This document shows, piece after piece, positions 14,033 through 25,836 of a stretch of 64,000 nucleotides of DNA. The translations under genes and the position numbers were made by a program. Origin of the DNA: Phalacrocorax aristotelis (lineage: Eukaryota > Chordata > Aves > Suliformes > Phalacrocoracidae). Each line of letters starts with the position of its first letter. Position 1 is the first letter of the stretch. The stretch lies in NCBI RefSeq assembly GCF_949628215.1, contig NC_134277.1, forward strand, positions 31,819,058 through 31,883,057, given 5' to 3'. The notes beneath the pieces are model-generated. The model ran no database searches, was not told where the DNA came from, and was given only the letters and a program-made list of their open reading frames with translations.

Positions 14033-15530
14033 AGTTATTTATCAACATATAAACATCCAGGCTCCCAGCTTCATTTGACTGGTGCTAGATGAATTTTACC
14101 TTTCTTTCCTAGCTACGTCTAATAACCCAGTTTGATCTGCCTTGACAGAAACTAGCTCCTCTGCTTATCTGGTAACCACGTGTTCCTATTCATGCTGTGT
14201 ACCTAACCCATGGAGATGAAGGCTAGGATTAAAAACAAGGGGTTTTTTGTCTCAGTTGAAAAGCAAGGAAATTTATTTCCAAACAAAGCCCTCAGAGTCC
14301 TTTAATTCTGTAAATCCAGAGACAAAATTAACCTAAACAACAATTCACCAATTCATAAATTCTTAGACATCAAAATCTGTTTTGAGACCTTGATAGAGGA
14401 GTATCATTTGATAATGAAGTTCACTAGACTCACTGCCTTGGATGGCTCTAACTGCCACATGGATGGTAACTACTCTTTCATGCACACAAGCAAGCAAATA
14501 AAAATAGCTAATTGAGCTATTTCCTCTACAGAAGAGGAAGAAAGAATTATTGCTATTTTTATCTGTATGAGCTGAGTACCTTCTGATTACTTACAAAAAT
14601 ATGGGTCATGAAATTTGTCTAAAAAGAACCCCATTACAGCAATGTACCTAAAAACATATTGAACTTTAAGAATGCTGTTAGACCCATTGTCTTCAGTGAA
14701 AGCATTCACATACTCAAATGGTCTTTTTAAATCATCTACACCAAGCTACCATCTCCATAGCTAGCAACCAGTTTGCACTAATTTTAGTAAGCTGAGGAAA
14801 TATTTGACATTTTATTTGAAGTACTTAAGAGAAAAGACAATCCCAACAAAGGGGAGTTTGCTCAAAAAGAAGCAGAATTTTCCACTCAGTGCAGACAAGT
14901 GGCAAGGATACTGTCGTGTCAGGGCTGTTTCCAGAGTTCAAGAATCCAAGAATCCACTGGAAGTGTCATCTATGAGGTCTGTATATTTAGAGGCTCATAA
15001 GTGAATCTTACACTCATCAACTCTTGCCCTTAGACTGCTGCCAGTCTTTGCAATGTAATTTAATAACTCTACCTTTTTGCTACTCCAAGAGATCACTCAG
15101 GTTTTTCTAGGTGTTCAGCAGCTGCTAGGTGAAAGCTTTGAGCAACAGAATAGGTAAGGGGAAGGAAAAAGCCAGGACTATGAAGCTGCCATTTGTTGGT
15201 TTCTTCAAAATTCAGTTATTCTGTTTTGTAGTAAAGTATTTTGGTTCCTTCAAGACAGAACCAACATTTTGGTCTCGTTTTGTGAAACATTTCCTGGAAT
15301 ATTTTCTTCTGTTTCACCATGAAGATGAAGAACAAATTCCAGTAAGTCAAAAGATTAACTGTATATTTTAAATATTAATTACATAAGATTTTAATGCTTA
15401 AAGCAAGTCCCAATCTGAGTAAGCTGTTTTTCAGAGAGGGTGAGGAAGACAAACAAACAAATCGGTAAATAAATTGTGCAGGGTGGACCTGCTTTACATT
15501 TTAGTGACAAAAAATAGTTATGGAGATAGT

Positions 15531-16583
15531 GAAAGATTACAATTTGACATGACAGGAGGTGATACCATGACTGAAGACTGCAATGGGTGGAGGACAGACC
15601 ATTTGATGAAGAAGGGACAAAGCCTTGAAAAAACTGGAAGAAGCCTTATAACACCTGTTCATCAAGGATGACTTGAACCATACTGACATCTGCCGGAATG
15701 GGTACATCTCAGGACACAAGGAATCCACAAAATTTATGTCAGGGATGATTTTTTGACACAGGCAGTGAAGATGCAGGGAGGGTATGCCTTCCTGGCATAG
15801 CTGCTACTCACAAATAAGAAAGAGCTGGTTGGGAATGCAGTAGTCAACAGTAACCTTGGCAGAACTGAGCAGGAGACGGTAGAGTTCAAGATCCTGAGAG
15901 GCATAAGGAAGTCAAATAGTTGAGTAAAATTTGGAGGCATAATCACATGGGGAACTGCTTTGAAGGACAAAGGGGTCCAGGAGAGCTGGTTGACTTTCAA
16001 CAACAGTCTCCTCAAAGTACAAGCATTGTCTATTCCAATGTGCAAAAAGTCAAGCACAGCCAGCTTGGCTAAATGGGGAAATCCTGACTGAGCTCAAACA
16101 CAAAAAGGAAGCATAAAAAGAGTGAAAGTAATATCGGGCTACCCAAAAACATTAGAAAAACATTTCCTGGGCATTCAGTAATAAATTTAGGAAAGCCAAA
16201 GCTCAGATGGCAGATGTAAAAGGCAATAAGAACCTGTTGTTACTGTGGGAGAAAAAGAAAGACTAAGTGTGGGCCTGTTGCTGAATGGGACAGAGAAGTT
16301 AATGACAGAAGACAAGAAAAGATTGAGGTACACAATATCTTCTTTGCTTTGCTTTAAGTTGTACAGGTTGCTTTCAGGTCTGCCAGGGGAACAACAGTGG
16401 GAAATATATTGTTTGTGTCAAAATGAAGAGTGAAAGACTCAAAACAAATTGGACATACAAATCCATGGGACCAGACGGAATGATTTCAGAGGCTGTTAAA
16501 GGAGCCAACAGGTTTCACTGAGACACACTTTTCTGCAATCTCTGAACGGACTAGAATATGTTGGAGCTCTCTGAGGACTGGAG
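15531..16583 (+). mobile_element. Degenerate CR1 LINE, ORF2 region (left part, interrupted by LTR)
   Basis: Phrases match the part of CR1 ORF2 between endonuclease and reverse transcriptase as I recall it from bird genomes: cttgaaccatactgacatct, gccggaatgggtacatctca, ggacaaaggggtccaggaga, aagtcaagcacagccagctt, and later a frame encoding GPDG-like text around catgggaccagacgg. The reading frame is broken by many stops and frameshifts, so it cannot be functional. The left boundary is approximate. At 16583 the homology stops at the LTR and resumes exactly at 17164. Confidence 0.8.
16580..16583. repeat. Target-site duplication GGAG, left copy
   Basis: GGAG directly abuts the TG that starts the LTR and is repeated directly after its terminal CA (17160-17163). 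Removing the LTR and one copy restores a continuous CR1 match (gaggactggag|acaggc). Confidence 0.8.
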
Positions 16584-17159
16584 TGCCCTGGTTTCAGCTG
16601 GGGTAGAGTTAAATTTCTTTGTAGTAGCTAGTATGAGACTATGTTTTGGTTTTTTGCTGGGAACAGTGGTGATAATGTGGAGGTGTTTTAGTTGTTGCTA
16701 AGTAGCACTTACACTGGTCAAGGACTTTTTCAGCTCCCCAAGCTCTGCCGGGTGCACAAGAAGCTGGGAGGGGACACAGCCAGGACAGCTGACCCAAACT
16801 GACCAACGGGATATTCCATACTGTATGGTGTCATGCTCAGTATATAAAGCTGGGGGAAGAAGAAGGAGGGGGGATGTTCAGAGTGATGGTGTTTGTCTTC
16901 CCAAGTAACCGTTATGCGTGATGGAGCCCTGCTTTCCTGGGGATGGCTGAACATCTGCCTGCCCATGGGGAGGAGTGAATGAATTCCTTGTTTTGCTTTG
17001 CTTGCACGCGCAGCATTTGCTTTACCTCTTAAACTGCCTTTATCTCAAACCATGAGTTGCCTCGCTGTTACTCTTCTGATTCTCTCCCCCGTCCCACCAG
17101 GGGGGAGTGAGTGAGCAGCTGCGTGGTGCTTGGTTGCTGGCTGGGGCTAAACCACGACA
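16584..17159 (+). mobile_element. Solo LTR of an endogenous retrovirus, 576 bp
   Basis: Starts TGCCCTGGTTTCAGCTGG and ends AACCACGACA, the usual TG...CA ends, with a 4-bp GGAG duplication outside. It contains ggaggggacacagccaggac and agctgacccaaactgaccaa, phrases I recall from an LTR family abundant in Neoaves. A TATA box (tatataaag, 16841) and a degenerate polyadenylation hexamer (cttaaa, about 17028-17033, where the family usually has attaaa) place U3, R and U5 in plus orientation. There is no internal retroviral sequence on either side, so this is a solo LTR left by recombination. It keeps several CpGs unlike its surroundings, which points to a younger age than the host CR1. The 78-codon minus-strand open frame inside it is spurious. 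A 4-bp duplication suits gamma-like (class I) more than class III elements; I leave the family name open. Confidence 0.92.
16841..16849 (+). promoter_or_regulatory. TATA box of the solo LTR
   Basis: tatataaag lies in the expected U3 position, about 258 bp into the 576-bp LTR and followed by a purine-rich R-like segment. Whether this copy drives transcription is unknown. Confidence 0.6.
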
Positions 17160-17163
17160 GGAG
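17160..17163. repeat. Target-site duplication GGAG, right copy
   Basis: Second copy of the 4-bp duplication flanking the LTR, immediately after the terminal CA. Confidence 0.8.
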
Positions 17164-17550
17164 ACAGGCAGATGTCACACCTGTTTTCAGGAAGGGCAGA
17201 TCTAAGGAACTACAGGCTGATCAGTTTAACCTATGGAGCAGAGGAGAGGCAATGGACATAACTTGCAGGAAGGGAATTTCTAGTTAGATACTAGGAAGAG
17301 ATATTCCCAAAGAAGGCAGTCAAACACTGCAGTAGAGATATAGTAGAATCTCTATCCTTGGAGATATTAAAAACTTAAATGGATGTGGCCTTGGTCTAAA
17401 CTCGGATAATAAATATAAGATATTAGATAGTGTAATATATGTTATATAAAATAATAGATAATAAAATCAGATTTTTTAGGCTTGCAGGCCTGTTTCAAGC
17501 AGGAGGCCAAGACCAGATGATCTCCAGAGATCTCTGGATATTTCTGATAA
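17164..17550 (+). mobile_element. Degenerate CR1 LINE, right part with large internal deletion
   Basis: The first 75 bp continue the ORF2 match across the LTR (cctgttttcaggaagggcag, ggaactacaggctgatcagt). Near 17243 it jumps directly to the CR1 3' end (gagaggcaatggacataact, then tctatccttggagatattaa), so most of the reverse-transcriptase coding region is missing. An AT-rich insert of about 65 bp (17403-17470) splits the tail before caagcaggaggccaagacca and gatgatctccagagatctct. The usual terminal 8-bp repeats are not recognisable. Confidence 0.78.
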
Positions 17551-18094
17551 TTTTTCCAGAGGTATCTAAATTATTTTGTGACTCTAATTTGTGATTTTGT
17601 GCAAGAATATTTAATAAAAATTGGCAAGAACTACATTACTAATAAAAAATGAAAATGGAAGCTGCTTATGAAAGCTTTGCAATGAGCAATTTCTTTCTGA
17701 GAAGATCAGAAGTCCTAAAAATGTTAAGGGGAAAACCTTTTTAATAACTTTAAAAGAATTCAGGGCAGGGAAAGAATGAACTACAGTCCTACTACCTTTT
17801 TAAAAGTTGTATATATTCCCTATGCTGCAGCAAAATTCTCATGGCATTCAATATGTTGGTGAACAGGACAAAAAACCTGTCAGCTAGTAAAAGTAACCGA
17901 AGCCTCTAAGAAACTGAGGAACCTCTGCTCTTTTCCTTTAACAAGTCAGTTACTGATGGCTTTCATCCCAACAATTTGTATATCTAGGGAAAAAAAATGG
18001 ACCTGTCATGTGATGGTACAAAGGAATTTGAGATTTGCATATAAACTCATTTGGGTGCCTTTGAAAATGTGAGTAGTTTTTCAAGCTGTTTTTT

Positions 18095-18142
18095 GGGGTG
18101 GGGGGTAGGCGGGGGAGTTGGTTTGGGTTTTTTTTTTTTTTT
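18095..18142 (+). repeat. G-rich tract followed by T15; possible G-quadruplex
   Basis: Four or more runs of three to five G (ggggtggggggtaggcgggg and gtttggg) sit within about 33 bp, then a run of T. This meets the usual pattern for an intramolecular quadruplex; folding is inference. Confidence 0.7.
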
Positions 18143-21100
18143 GCCAGTACCAAAAGGCATTTCACAAGGGGGAAAAAAATGTATCCCAAATTTTGTAGCC
18201 AAACTGTTGCAAGTGACTGCTTCATCTGTCATTTGCTCTATCAGTTGGCATTCCTGCAGATAAAAGAAGTCTTGGTGCCATGAGATGAGTAAGAAATTGG
18301 GTCCAATATAGTATGCTAGCAGACTGATTTTTCTCTCTAACACGCCTTCATATTGAGTGGGATGCGACTGCCAAACCAAATCCAGAAGAAACAGTGGATT
18401 TGAATGTTAGCAGAGATGGGGGGTAGGGGGGTGAAATTAACATTATCATTAAAGCTGCCTGCCGTTCTAACTACATTTCAGATTATGAATATACAGCTCA
18501 AGGATTTCTGGCATTTTACACCGTCCCCCTCTTTTTTTTTTTTTCTTTTTGTAAGAGGAATGCTTTGCATCCTTAGTTAAGGAGACAATGTCAATACAGT
18601 AAAGATTATTTTAAAGGGAGGAAAAATTGGATTTAAAGACAAATCCCATAGTTCTATTCATTGAAACCGCACCTCTTAATTAGTTGTTAAATTTAAACTT
18701 ATAACTACTACATTTATAGAAGTTTTCAGTTCATAAATATGCATATATATAGCTATATATTTGTATTTCATAAAATATTATTCTTTTGCTAAATGCTGTC
18801 AGATGAAATAAGGACCAGATTCAATAATCTGGAAGTCTCTTTTGAAATACTGACAAATAACTACTCATTCAAAAAGCTGAAGAAACTAAATGTTTCACAA
18901 CCAATACTTCCCCACTTCACACACTGTGACTTCTGTTATTACATTAAGGTATTGATGAAGGACACTGGCATCAAATACACTTGAGAAAACTTAGAATTTA
19001 TCAATATCTACATCAAATATACTACTTAAGAATGACATTCTATGCATGAGGGTACTTTAACTACAGCTAAGCACTTTCCACCTGAGTGTCCAATGCGTCA
19101 CAGCCATTTTGCTCCTCTCCCGCACCCCTGTGCACTCCCACCTGACCACCCTGGAGGGAATGGAAGTGCCGGGAGGTGAGGCTAGGGGCTTGGTATGAAG
19201 CACCTTCTTAGCCTGCCACAAATTAATAAGTTCCTCATTTCTTCAGCTGTCAGTTACAACTTCTGTTAAACCCATCAATTCAGAGAGAAACCCAGGTCCT
19301 TGCTCTGAGACATTTATTCCTCTTGAAACACACACTCTATTTACTAATTCCTTCCCCAAACCCACACTCTAGGCTTGCTCCAAAGTATATTTAAAGTGCA
19401 GCTCTGAAAGGAAAGGATACCCTCCACCCCAGCATATCAGGCCTTGTGATAGAGAACTCTCATAGAAACTGGAGGGTAACGGCACAAGTCCCTTCAGGCA
19501 GACAGGGTTTGAGGCTGATTCCCACCATGGAAGTGCCCTTAGTTCCATCCCACTTGATAGAAGGGTTGAACAGGCACTCTGTCCTTACAGTTTCATTTAC
19601 CACAAATCTTGGCTTTTTCTTTCCCCCTCCCCTCCTCTAGTTGAGTTCTTCCTCCAAATTTGCAAATCGTTTCAGGCTTCAGAAAATGGACCACTTGCCA
19701 AATCACATAGACATACAAAACCTCCACTCAGGCCTGTTTAAAAGGCCCACCCCATTTGTATTCACTGAGAATAGTACATGTCCTTTCACAGGGGCTGGGA
19801 TATTGTCGGTCTAGCGTTAGTCTTTCAGCTAGTAATAAATCAACTCCACTGACTCTGAGGCAACTACTCCTATTTACCTCAGCTAAGAACTTGTCCTCAG
19901 TGCCGAAATGTCGATCTGTTGAGTTAGTATCTATTTCCCTAAAATTCCTTCTGGGCATTGATTGTTTTCCCCTTCCCCCTTCACACTACTCTGTAAAGTT
20001 GTTAGGCAATGTTAAACACTGAAGACTAATTTTAACAGTGAATGTAGCAAACCTTTATAGCAAGTTTGGTGGGCAAAGTAAACATTAATCATTCTGATTG
20101 AAAAGATAGCATATAAATAATGAGATAATAAATACATCTGATTGATCAAGTTTTTCGTGTCAGTGTAAGTAACACTATTTTGTTAGAATTAACTGAATAG
20201 AGAGATCTCCTTAAAGTCTTCCCTCTCTTTACAAAAATTCTGCAGATACTTGATTATTTGTCAATATTTGATACTATAGTATCAAAATTTAATTATAATT
20301 TCAAATATTAGATATCAATTACAGATATAGCTCATATCTTATTTCAGCTGAAATATACTGTCCCTTGGAATGATTTGTTTGGTCTGTTTTTATGGGACAG
20401 AACTTATATCTATCCTTTTTAAGAAGAGAAAAAAAAAAAGAGGAGGAGTGAGGTTTGATCTCCTTTAGCAAATCTTCCCATGAGGTCACTTATCTTGAGA
20501 TGGGATAGTTACTACACAGTTAAGTTCATTATTTTAAGGGTAAGCTTCCTATGTTCTTTTTTAATTTATGTTTTTGCTTTTTGTCCCCAGCATTAACGGC
20601 TTTTCTTTTTTCTTCAGCCTCCTGCTATGCCCATAACATTTGGGATGTTGAGCTTCAAAAAGTACAAGGCGTTAAAGCATGTAACTCTTTATTTTATAGA
20701 TAAAGTAGTGGAACTGTTCAGCTAATCACTGCTTCTAGCAGATTCCTTAACTTGGCTTGGACTATGTGATAGTAACAGAAGAGTTTAAAGTCGATGGCCT
20801 AACTGCATATTGGTGACAAAACTTTTGATTTCCATGGCATTTTTTTTCCTTCAAATATCTGCAATTATGATTTCATTTTGGAAGTCATGTGTGCTACTTC
20901 TACCTGTTCCAAGCAATTCACAGTATGTCCAACTAAAATGAAATCATTATCCTCTAGGATTAGCTTTCAGAGTTATTCCCACTGTGAGACTCCCCAAAGC
21001 ATTAAAACAATGCACTTGCAAGATAACAAGTTTTGCATGCTAAAAGGTTAACCCTGGTGTCCTTAGTCAGGTAAAATCCTCTGTGCTTGGAGTTAGAATT

Positions 21101-21554
21101 TTATCATAGTAGGAACTTCAAAACTGAACAACTAATACCTCTCCTTAACCTGCTGTTATAAGAGTCCTTTTGAGTTTCTGGGCTAATCCGATAGCTCTTT
21201 TGTTAAACTATAGAGCAATAAGAGCGTTTTTTTAATGCTTTGTGTTATATTGTGGAAACATTAGCAAATGAAATAAATGTGAATTTGGCTTTCTAGCACT
21301 TAGAAGTATTCACTTTGAACTGTAAATTATTTATGATACTCAAAGAGACACTTTGTAAATAACAGGAAAGCATCAGAAATCAAATGCAGATTGTGGTATT
21401 TAGTCTTGTCTTGCCATCGTTAACCATTTCAGTTCCACAACATGGTTCAATAAATCAAGCGAATCTTTTAGACATCTTTCCTAAAGGAATTAGAAATCAG
21501 CAGAAATAAATGAAGCTGTCTACAAGTGACAGCTACAAAGAGAAACGCAGAGAA

Positions 21555-21566
21555 GGGGGGGGGGGG
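21555..21566 (+). repeat. G12 homopolymer
   Basis: Twelve consecutive G, likely unstable in length and a common site of sequencing error. Confidence 0.85.
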
Positions 21567-24500
21567 AAGGTGCTCCTGTGAGCAGATGATAAAGCAGATG
21601 CTGTAAAACAACAGGGGGATTGCACCACTTCGTCTCCAGAATTGACGATCGTTTGATAAACAGCTAGTCATGCTCCTGGAAAACCCTGTCCATCAGTGCA
21701 TATCAGTACAAATTAATGATGACATGTCCTGATTAAACTTGCTGTGCTGTGAAATGCAATGCATTATCTGCATGGCAGTAAATGAACAAATGCTCACAGG
21801 GAGTGAAAGAACAAGCAAAGCCACACATCTCAGGTTAGGTCCCGAGTCCTAGCTGCCTGTGGTGAAGTAGGTGTTTAATTGGCAAAATCAGTCTTGTCTT
21901 GTGGGGTTTTGCACACTATAGCTTTTTGTTCCTTTCATTGAAAAGAGCTGTCTTGATAATGCCCTTTCTGTAAAACTGTAGTAAGTCAAATTTCAAAAAT
22001 CTTCAGTCAAGTTTTTGTATCTGTTCCTCAAGCAAGCTTTAAATAAGCTTGCACCCTGTGTACATCAACAAGACGTCCCTCTTTGAAATAAACGGAATAC
22101 TACAAATGTAGTAGTGGTGAGATCACAATATTGCCCAACAAGAACTTTCTCAATGAGAATTTGAGAAGTCTCCCAAAAATTTGTTTTCTAGAGTCAAAGG
22201 CAAACAATTTTATACTTTTAATGTAATTAAAAAAAATAAAAAAGCTGCTAACATTTATTTTAGACTTCAATACCAGATGTTTCATTTGGCTTTTCTCTTC
22301 CCCAACATACAGGGTGAAAACCCTTTCGTAAGAGCTAGTTATTTTCCTCGTCAAGGAAGCAAGTCACATATTTAACACTTTCACTTTACTAAAGCATTTC
22401 TGACATAACTGATAAATAATTCTCTACGGAGTTGAACAAACATTGCTTCTCCAGGAAAACAGGTCCACTGAACAAAAGATTTCATCTAAAACAGGTAAGT
22501 TACCTTGGGGATGGGAGCCATACTTTGCAATTCATACTACTGCTGAATAGAAAGGCCACTGAAGGCAGTAAGAACACCACTGCCAGTACAGCTAGCAGAA
22601 TCTGGAATTTCTTCTCACATCTGCAAAACATATTGATGGCAGTAGACTCAATCCAGATGGCTAGATGTAGTCTGAAATATTTTTAAGAGCAATTCTTTAT
22701 CCTTCTCTTACTTTACTTAACTAACGTTCCAGGTCAGATTCCAATCTCATGTAAAATCTAGAACAATTTAGCTGATTGCCGTGGACTTACATTACAATGA
22801 ACAAGATTCCAGTCCAAATGTTGTAATTTCTGAAAAGGAAACGCATAAGGCAGAAACAGTGACATTTCCATTATGCTTTCATTCGGGAACAGACAGCAAC
22901 AAATAAAAATTATCTTGGGAATCTTGGGAGAAGTGAAATATTTAATCTTTTTAGTACTTAGCTTCCTCTGTACGTACTACCTGGACAGCAAATGATTGGA
23001 AGGTGAAACATGTCCTTTTCCCTGCCCAGAAACATATGGTAAAGAAATACAAGAAGCTCTGTTCTGTAGTTTTAGTTCCTATGTTAAGAGCGTCTAGGAG
23101 GAGAAGAATTAGCTATGTAGGAAAACGTGAAGAAGCAAAGACTGCAACTACATACTGTGATGTAAAACACCCTGAGAATCTTTGTCCAAGAAGGCACAAA
23201 ATACCAGGAACAACCCTTAAACTATTCTTAAAGACTTTTCCTAAGTTTTAATAAAAGATGTCAGGGCAGGACGGCATATTAGAGAGTGGGATAGTGTAAC
23301 CAGTACTATGTAGATTTACGATAGTGCTTCCTTCATAAAGCAAGGTGAGAAAGTTGCAGAAATCCAGACTATTTTGTAGGGTGCCAATTCAGGAGGCTAT
23401 AGCCAGCCAGTATTCCCTTCACCTGGCTGCAGAGCCTGTGACATACCTGGCGCAGGGCGTCGTCAGCTCGCAGGCAGTCTCTAAAACAGAAAAATGCAAG
23501 ACAACGCAACATTTTTTTCCCTCCTTTCTTTCATGTGGACTTCAACCTACTTCTTTTACTTCTGAAATAAAGGTTTTAATTAAAGTTACCTTCTATACAA
23601 TGCACTGCACTTCAGCTTTGTTGCAAATAACACACTAATTTCCCCTGGCTCCAAGTAATCTTACTTTCTCTCTTATATCCCTGAGCACATCTTGTCTGGG
23701 CAAACACCAATGGAAAATAACAGGTGGGGGCAACAAAATTGAGGTAGCTTACTGGAAGTTATGACAAACTGCATTTTGTTATTCCTTTTAATTTTTAAAA
23801 TATATACTACTTTATTCTTGCAGACTTCTTTCAGTTATGGAATGAGCCTTAAAAATGCAGTTTCTCGCTGGAGGAATTGAAACGAAGCAGTCACAGAAGG
23901 GAAAACAACAGACAAAGCATACTGAAAGAGAGGAGTATATACTCTGTTCCAGAAGTCACTGCTACTGCGCCACTATAGACTACAGGGAGGCACTCTAAGC
24001 CATGAATCTCTTTATGACCTCAGGTGGTCATATTTGGCCTTCAAACTTTAATCTTGCATGCCCATACCACAGTTAGGGTAAAGGGCTTTGTACTTCTACC
24101 TGAAAACTCAAGTCAAAATCCAGATTGTAAGATTTTTTGCATCTGTCTTTCTGATCCTGGATCAGGTCACTGGCAAAAAGAATTAAATATCAAAAAATTT
24201 CCCAAGGCCAGCTCCCCTGTGATATACAGGAAAGAAAGGAAGAAGGTGATCTTGGTCTATTCAACATCTCTCCAAAGTCTTCCAGGGTTGCTGGATCTGG
24301 GATTGGGGTTTTTTTGCCTCCTTCCCCTGCCCCCCCTTTTTCTCTTCTCTTTTTTCATTTTTGAGGGCAGGGGGTGTTAAAAAAGCACATCCCCAGGGCC
24401 CTTGTGGGACAAGTCTTACAGTTCCTTCTACTAGTGGGGAGAATGCAGTAGGAAGAAGTGAAATCCCATTGTATACCACAGTTGTTTTGGCCAACAGAAG

Positions 24501-25802
24501 AGGGAATGAATGAAAGATTTTCAGAACAGAAAGCTGAAACTCTGACAAAGTAAATCCTCTACCTGGGTTCATGTTCCTGGCAGACCATGTGCAGATGGGA
24601 CATGCAATGTAATCGTCAGCACACTATAAATTCGTCTGCCGACATAAAATTACATGGATATGCCTCTGTTGTTCTGACCTTTAAATGATGTAGCTGTGGA
24701 CCAGAACTCCTATTGTGCTAGATGCTCTAACACCACAGGACATGGAGCTCCCTTCCCCTATCCCTAAGAGAAAGCTTGTAATTTAAAATCAGTTAAGAAC
24801 AGATACATGGGAATATGAAACGAAACAGGTTTTGACTTCTGTGGTAATAGCTGAACATTGTCTTTTCTTAGATAGTTGAAGGAAGGATTTGAAAGAATGT
24901 AATGGAGTAGCTTTTTAGATGTTTCCAGAAGAATTTTAATGAAATATAAGATCTCTGTATGTTAAAACCCCCAAAATCTTGCTTTAAAATCTAAAACTAC
25001 ACATTGCAGAATGTCATCATGGCTTGATTAAATATAGATCATACAAATAGGTACTTGCCTTTGTATCGAACAGATGATACACAGAGAGCTCTAAACATAG
25101 AATGATTTTAGGTATAGACATAAAAATACTCTTTGTTAAAGTAGGCATAAGCCACTAAAGGCCTCATAAGCAAAGACAAATAGCCTGTGCCTAATGTAAC
25201 CAGAAGAAAAGGGGGGCATGTGCGTAGAGAAGAGGTCTGAGGACAATTCCTGAGAGAAGATAAGATTGTGAACTGACAGACCAGGAAAAGGTGTACTCTG
25301 AATGGATCTGAATAGGAAAGAAAATTTACAAGGGCTGTGACTGAGATCAAAATAACAAGTACTTTAATTAGAAGTGTATGAACAAAGCAGAGGAAGCAAA
25401 CTAAGAGAAGGAAAACAAAGTGATAGAAAAACAAACAAAAACTTCAAAGACTGGGGAGAATGCAGACAATCAGTTATTTTATGACTGAAGGTAAAGATAC
25501 AAAAGTGATGTGCCAGAAGTCAGAGAAATAGTAAGTAACAGTCCAGCCTAATGACAGGCATGGGAATAGCTGAATGAAACTAAACAGTGATGGAAGGCAA
25601 AGAAATGAGGCCAAGAACCTTGTACCTTCTCTACATTAAGTATTGCCATGCGACAAGTAAAATGGTTACTGTAAATAAGTATTCTCAGTTCTCCTTTACC
25701 ACTGGAGTAGGGCAACAAGTTAACCTAAAAAAAAAAAAAATCATAATTCCACATGCAACATTTTCCTAAGGAATAAGACTAGTAGTTTTTAAGAAGTAGG
25801 GT

Positions 25803-25836
25803 TGTTTGTGGTTTGTTTGTTTGTTTTTTTTTTTTT
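25803..25836 (+). repeat. GTTT/T-rich simple repeat
   Basis: gtttgtttgtttg followed by a T run. Simple sequence only. Confidence 0.8.

Larger units (their letters stand above)
2701..15530. other. Noncoding, mostly unassigned DNA
   Basis: Apart from the small items listed separately (inverted repeat at 4018, low-complexity AT block at 11.84-12.03 kb, C-rich tract at 14.02 kb) I recognise nothing here. The longer open frames at 8120-8545 (minus, 141 codons), 11174-11584 (minus, 136 codons) and 13341-13661 (plus, 106 codons) show no motif, signal peptide or similarity that I know, and chance is the likeliest explanation. Confidence 0.6.

Noticed and set aside
15734..16057. 107-codon open frame, minus strand
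   Set aside because: Antisense to CR1 ORF2 remnants.
16730..16966. 78-codon open frame, minus strand
   Set aside because: Lies entirely within the solo LTR.
15531..17550. Full provirus around the LTR
   Set aside because: There is only one LTR. Both flanks are CR1, with no primer-binding site, gag, pol or env remnants.
25080..25580. Purine-rich stretch that loosely recalled an LTR
   Set aside because: No terminal TG/CA with flanking duplication and no recognisable family phrases.
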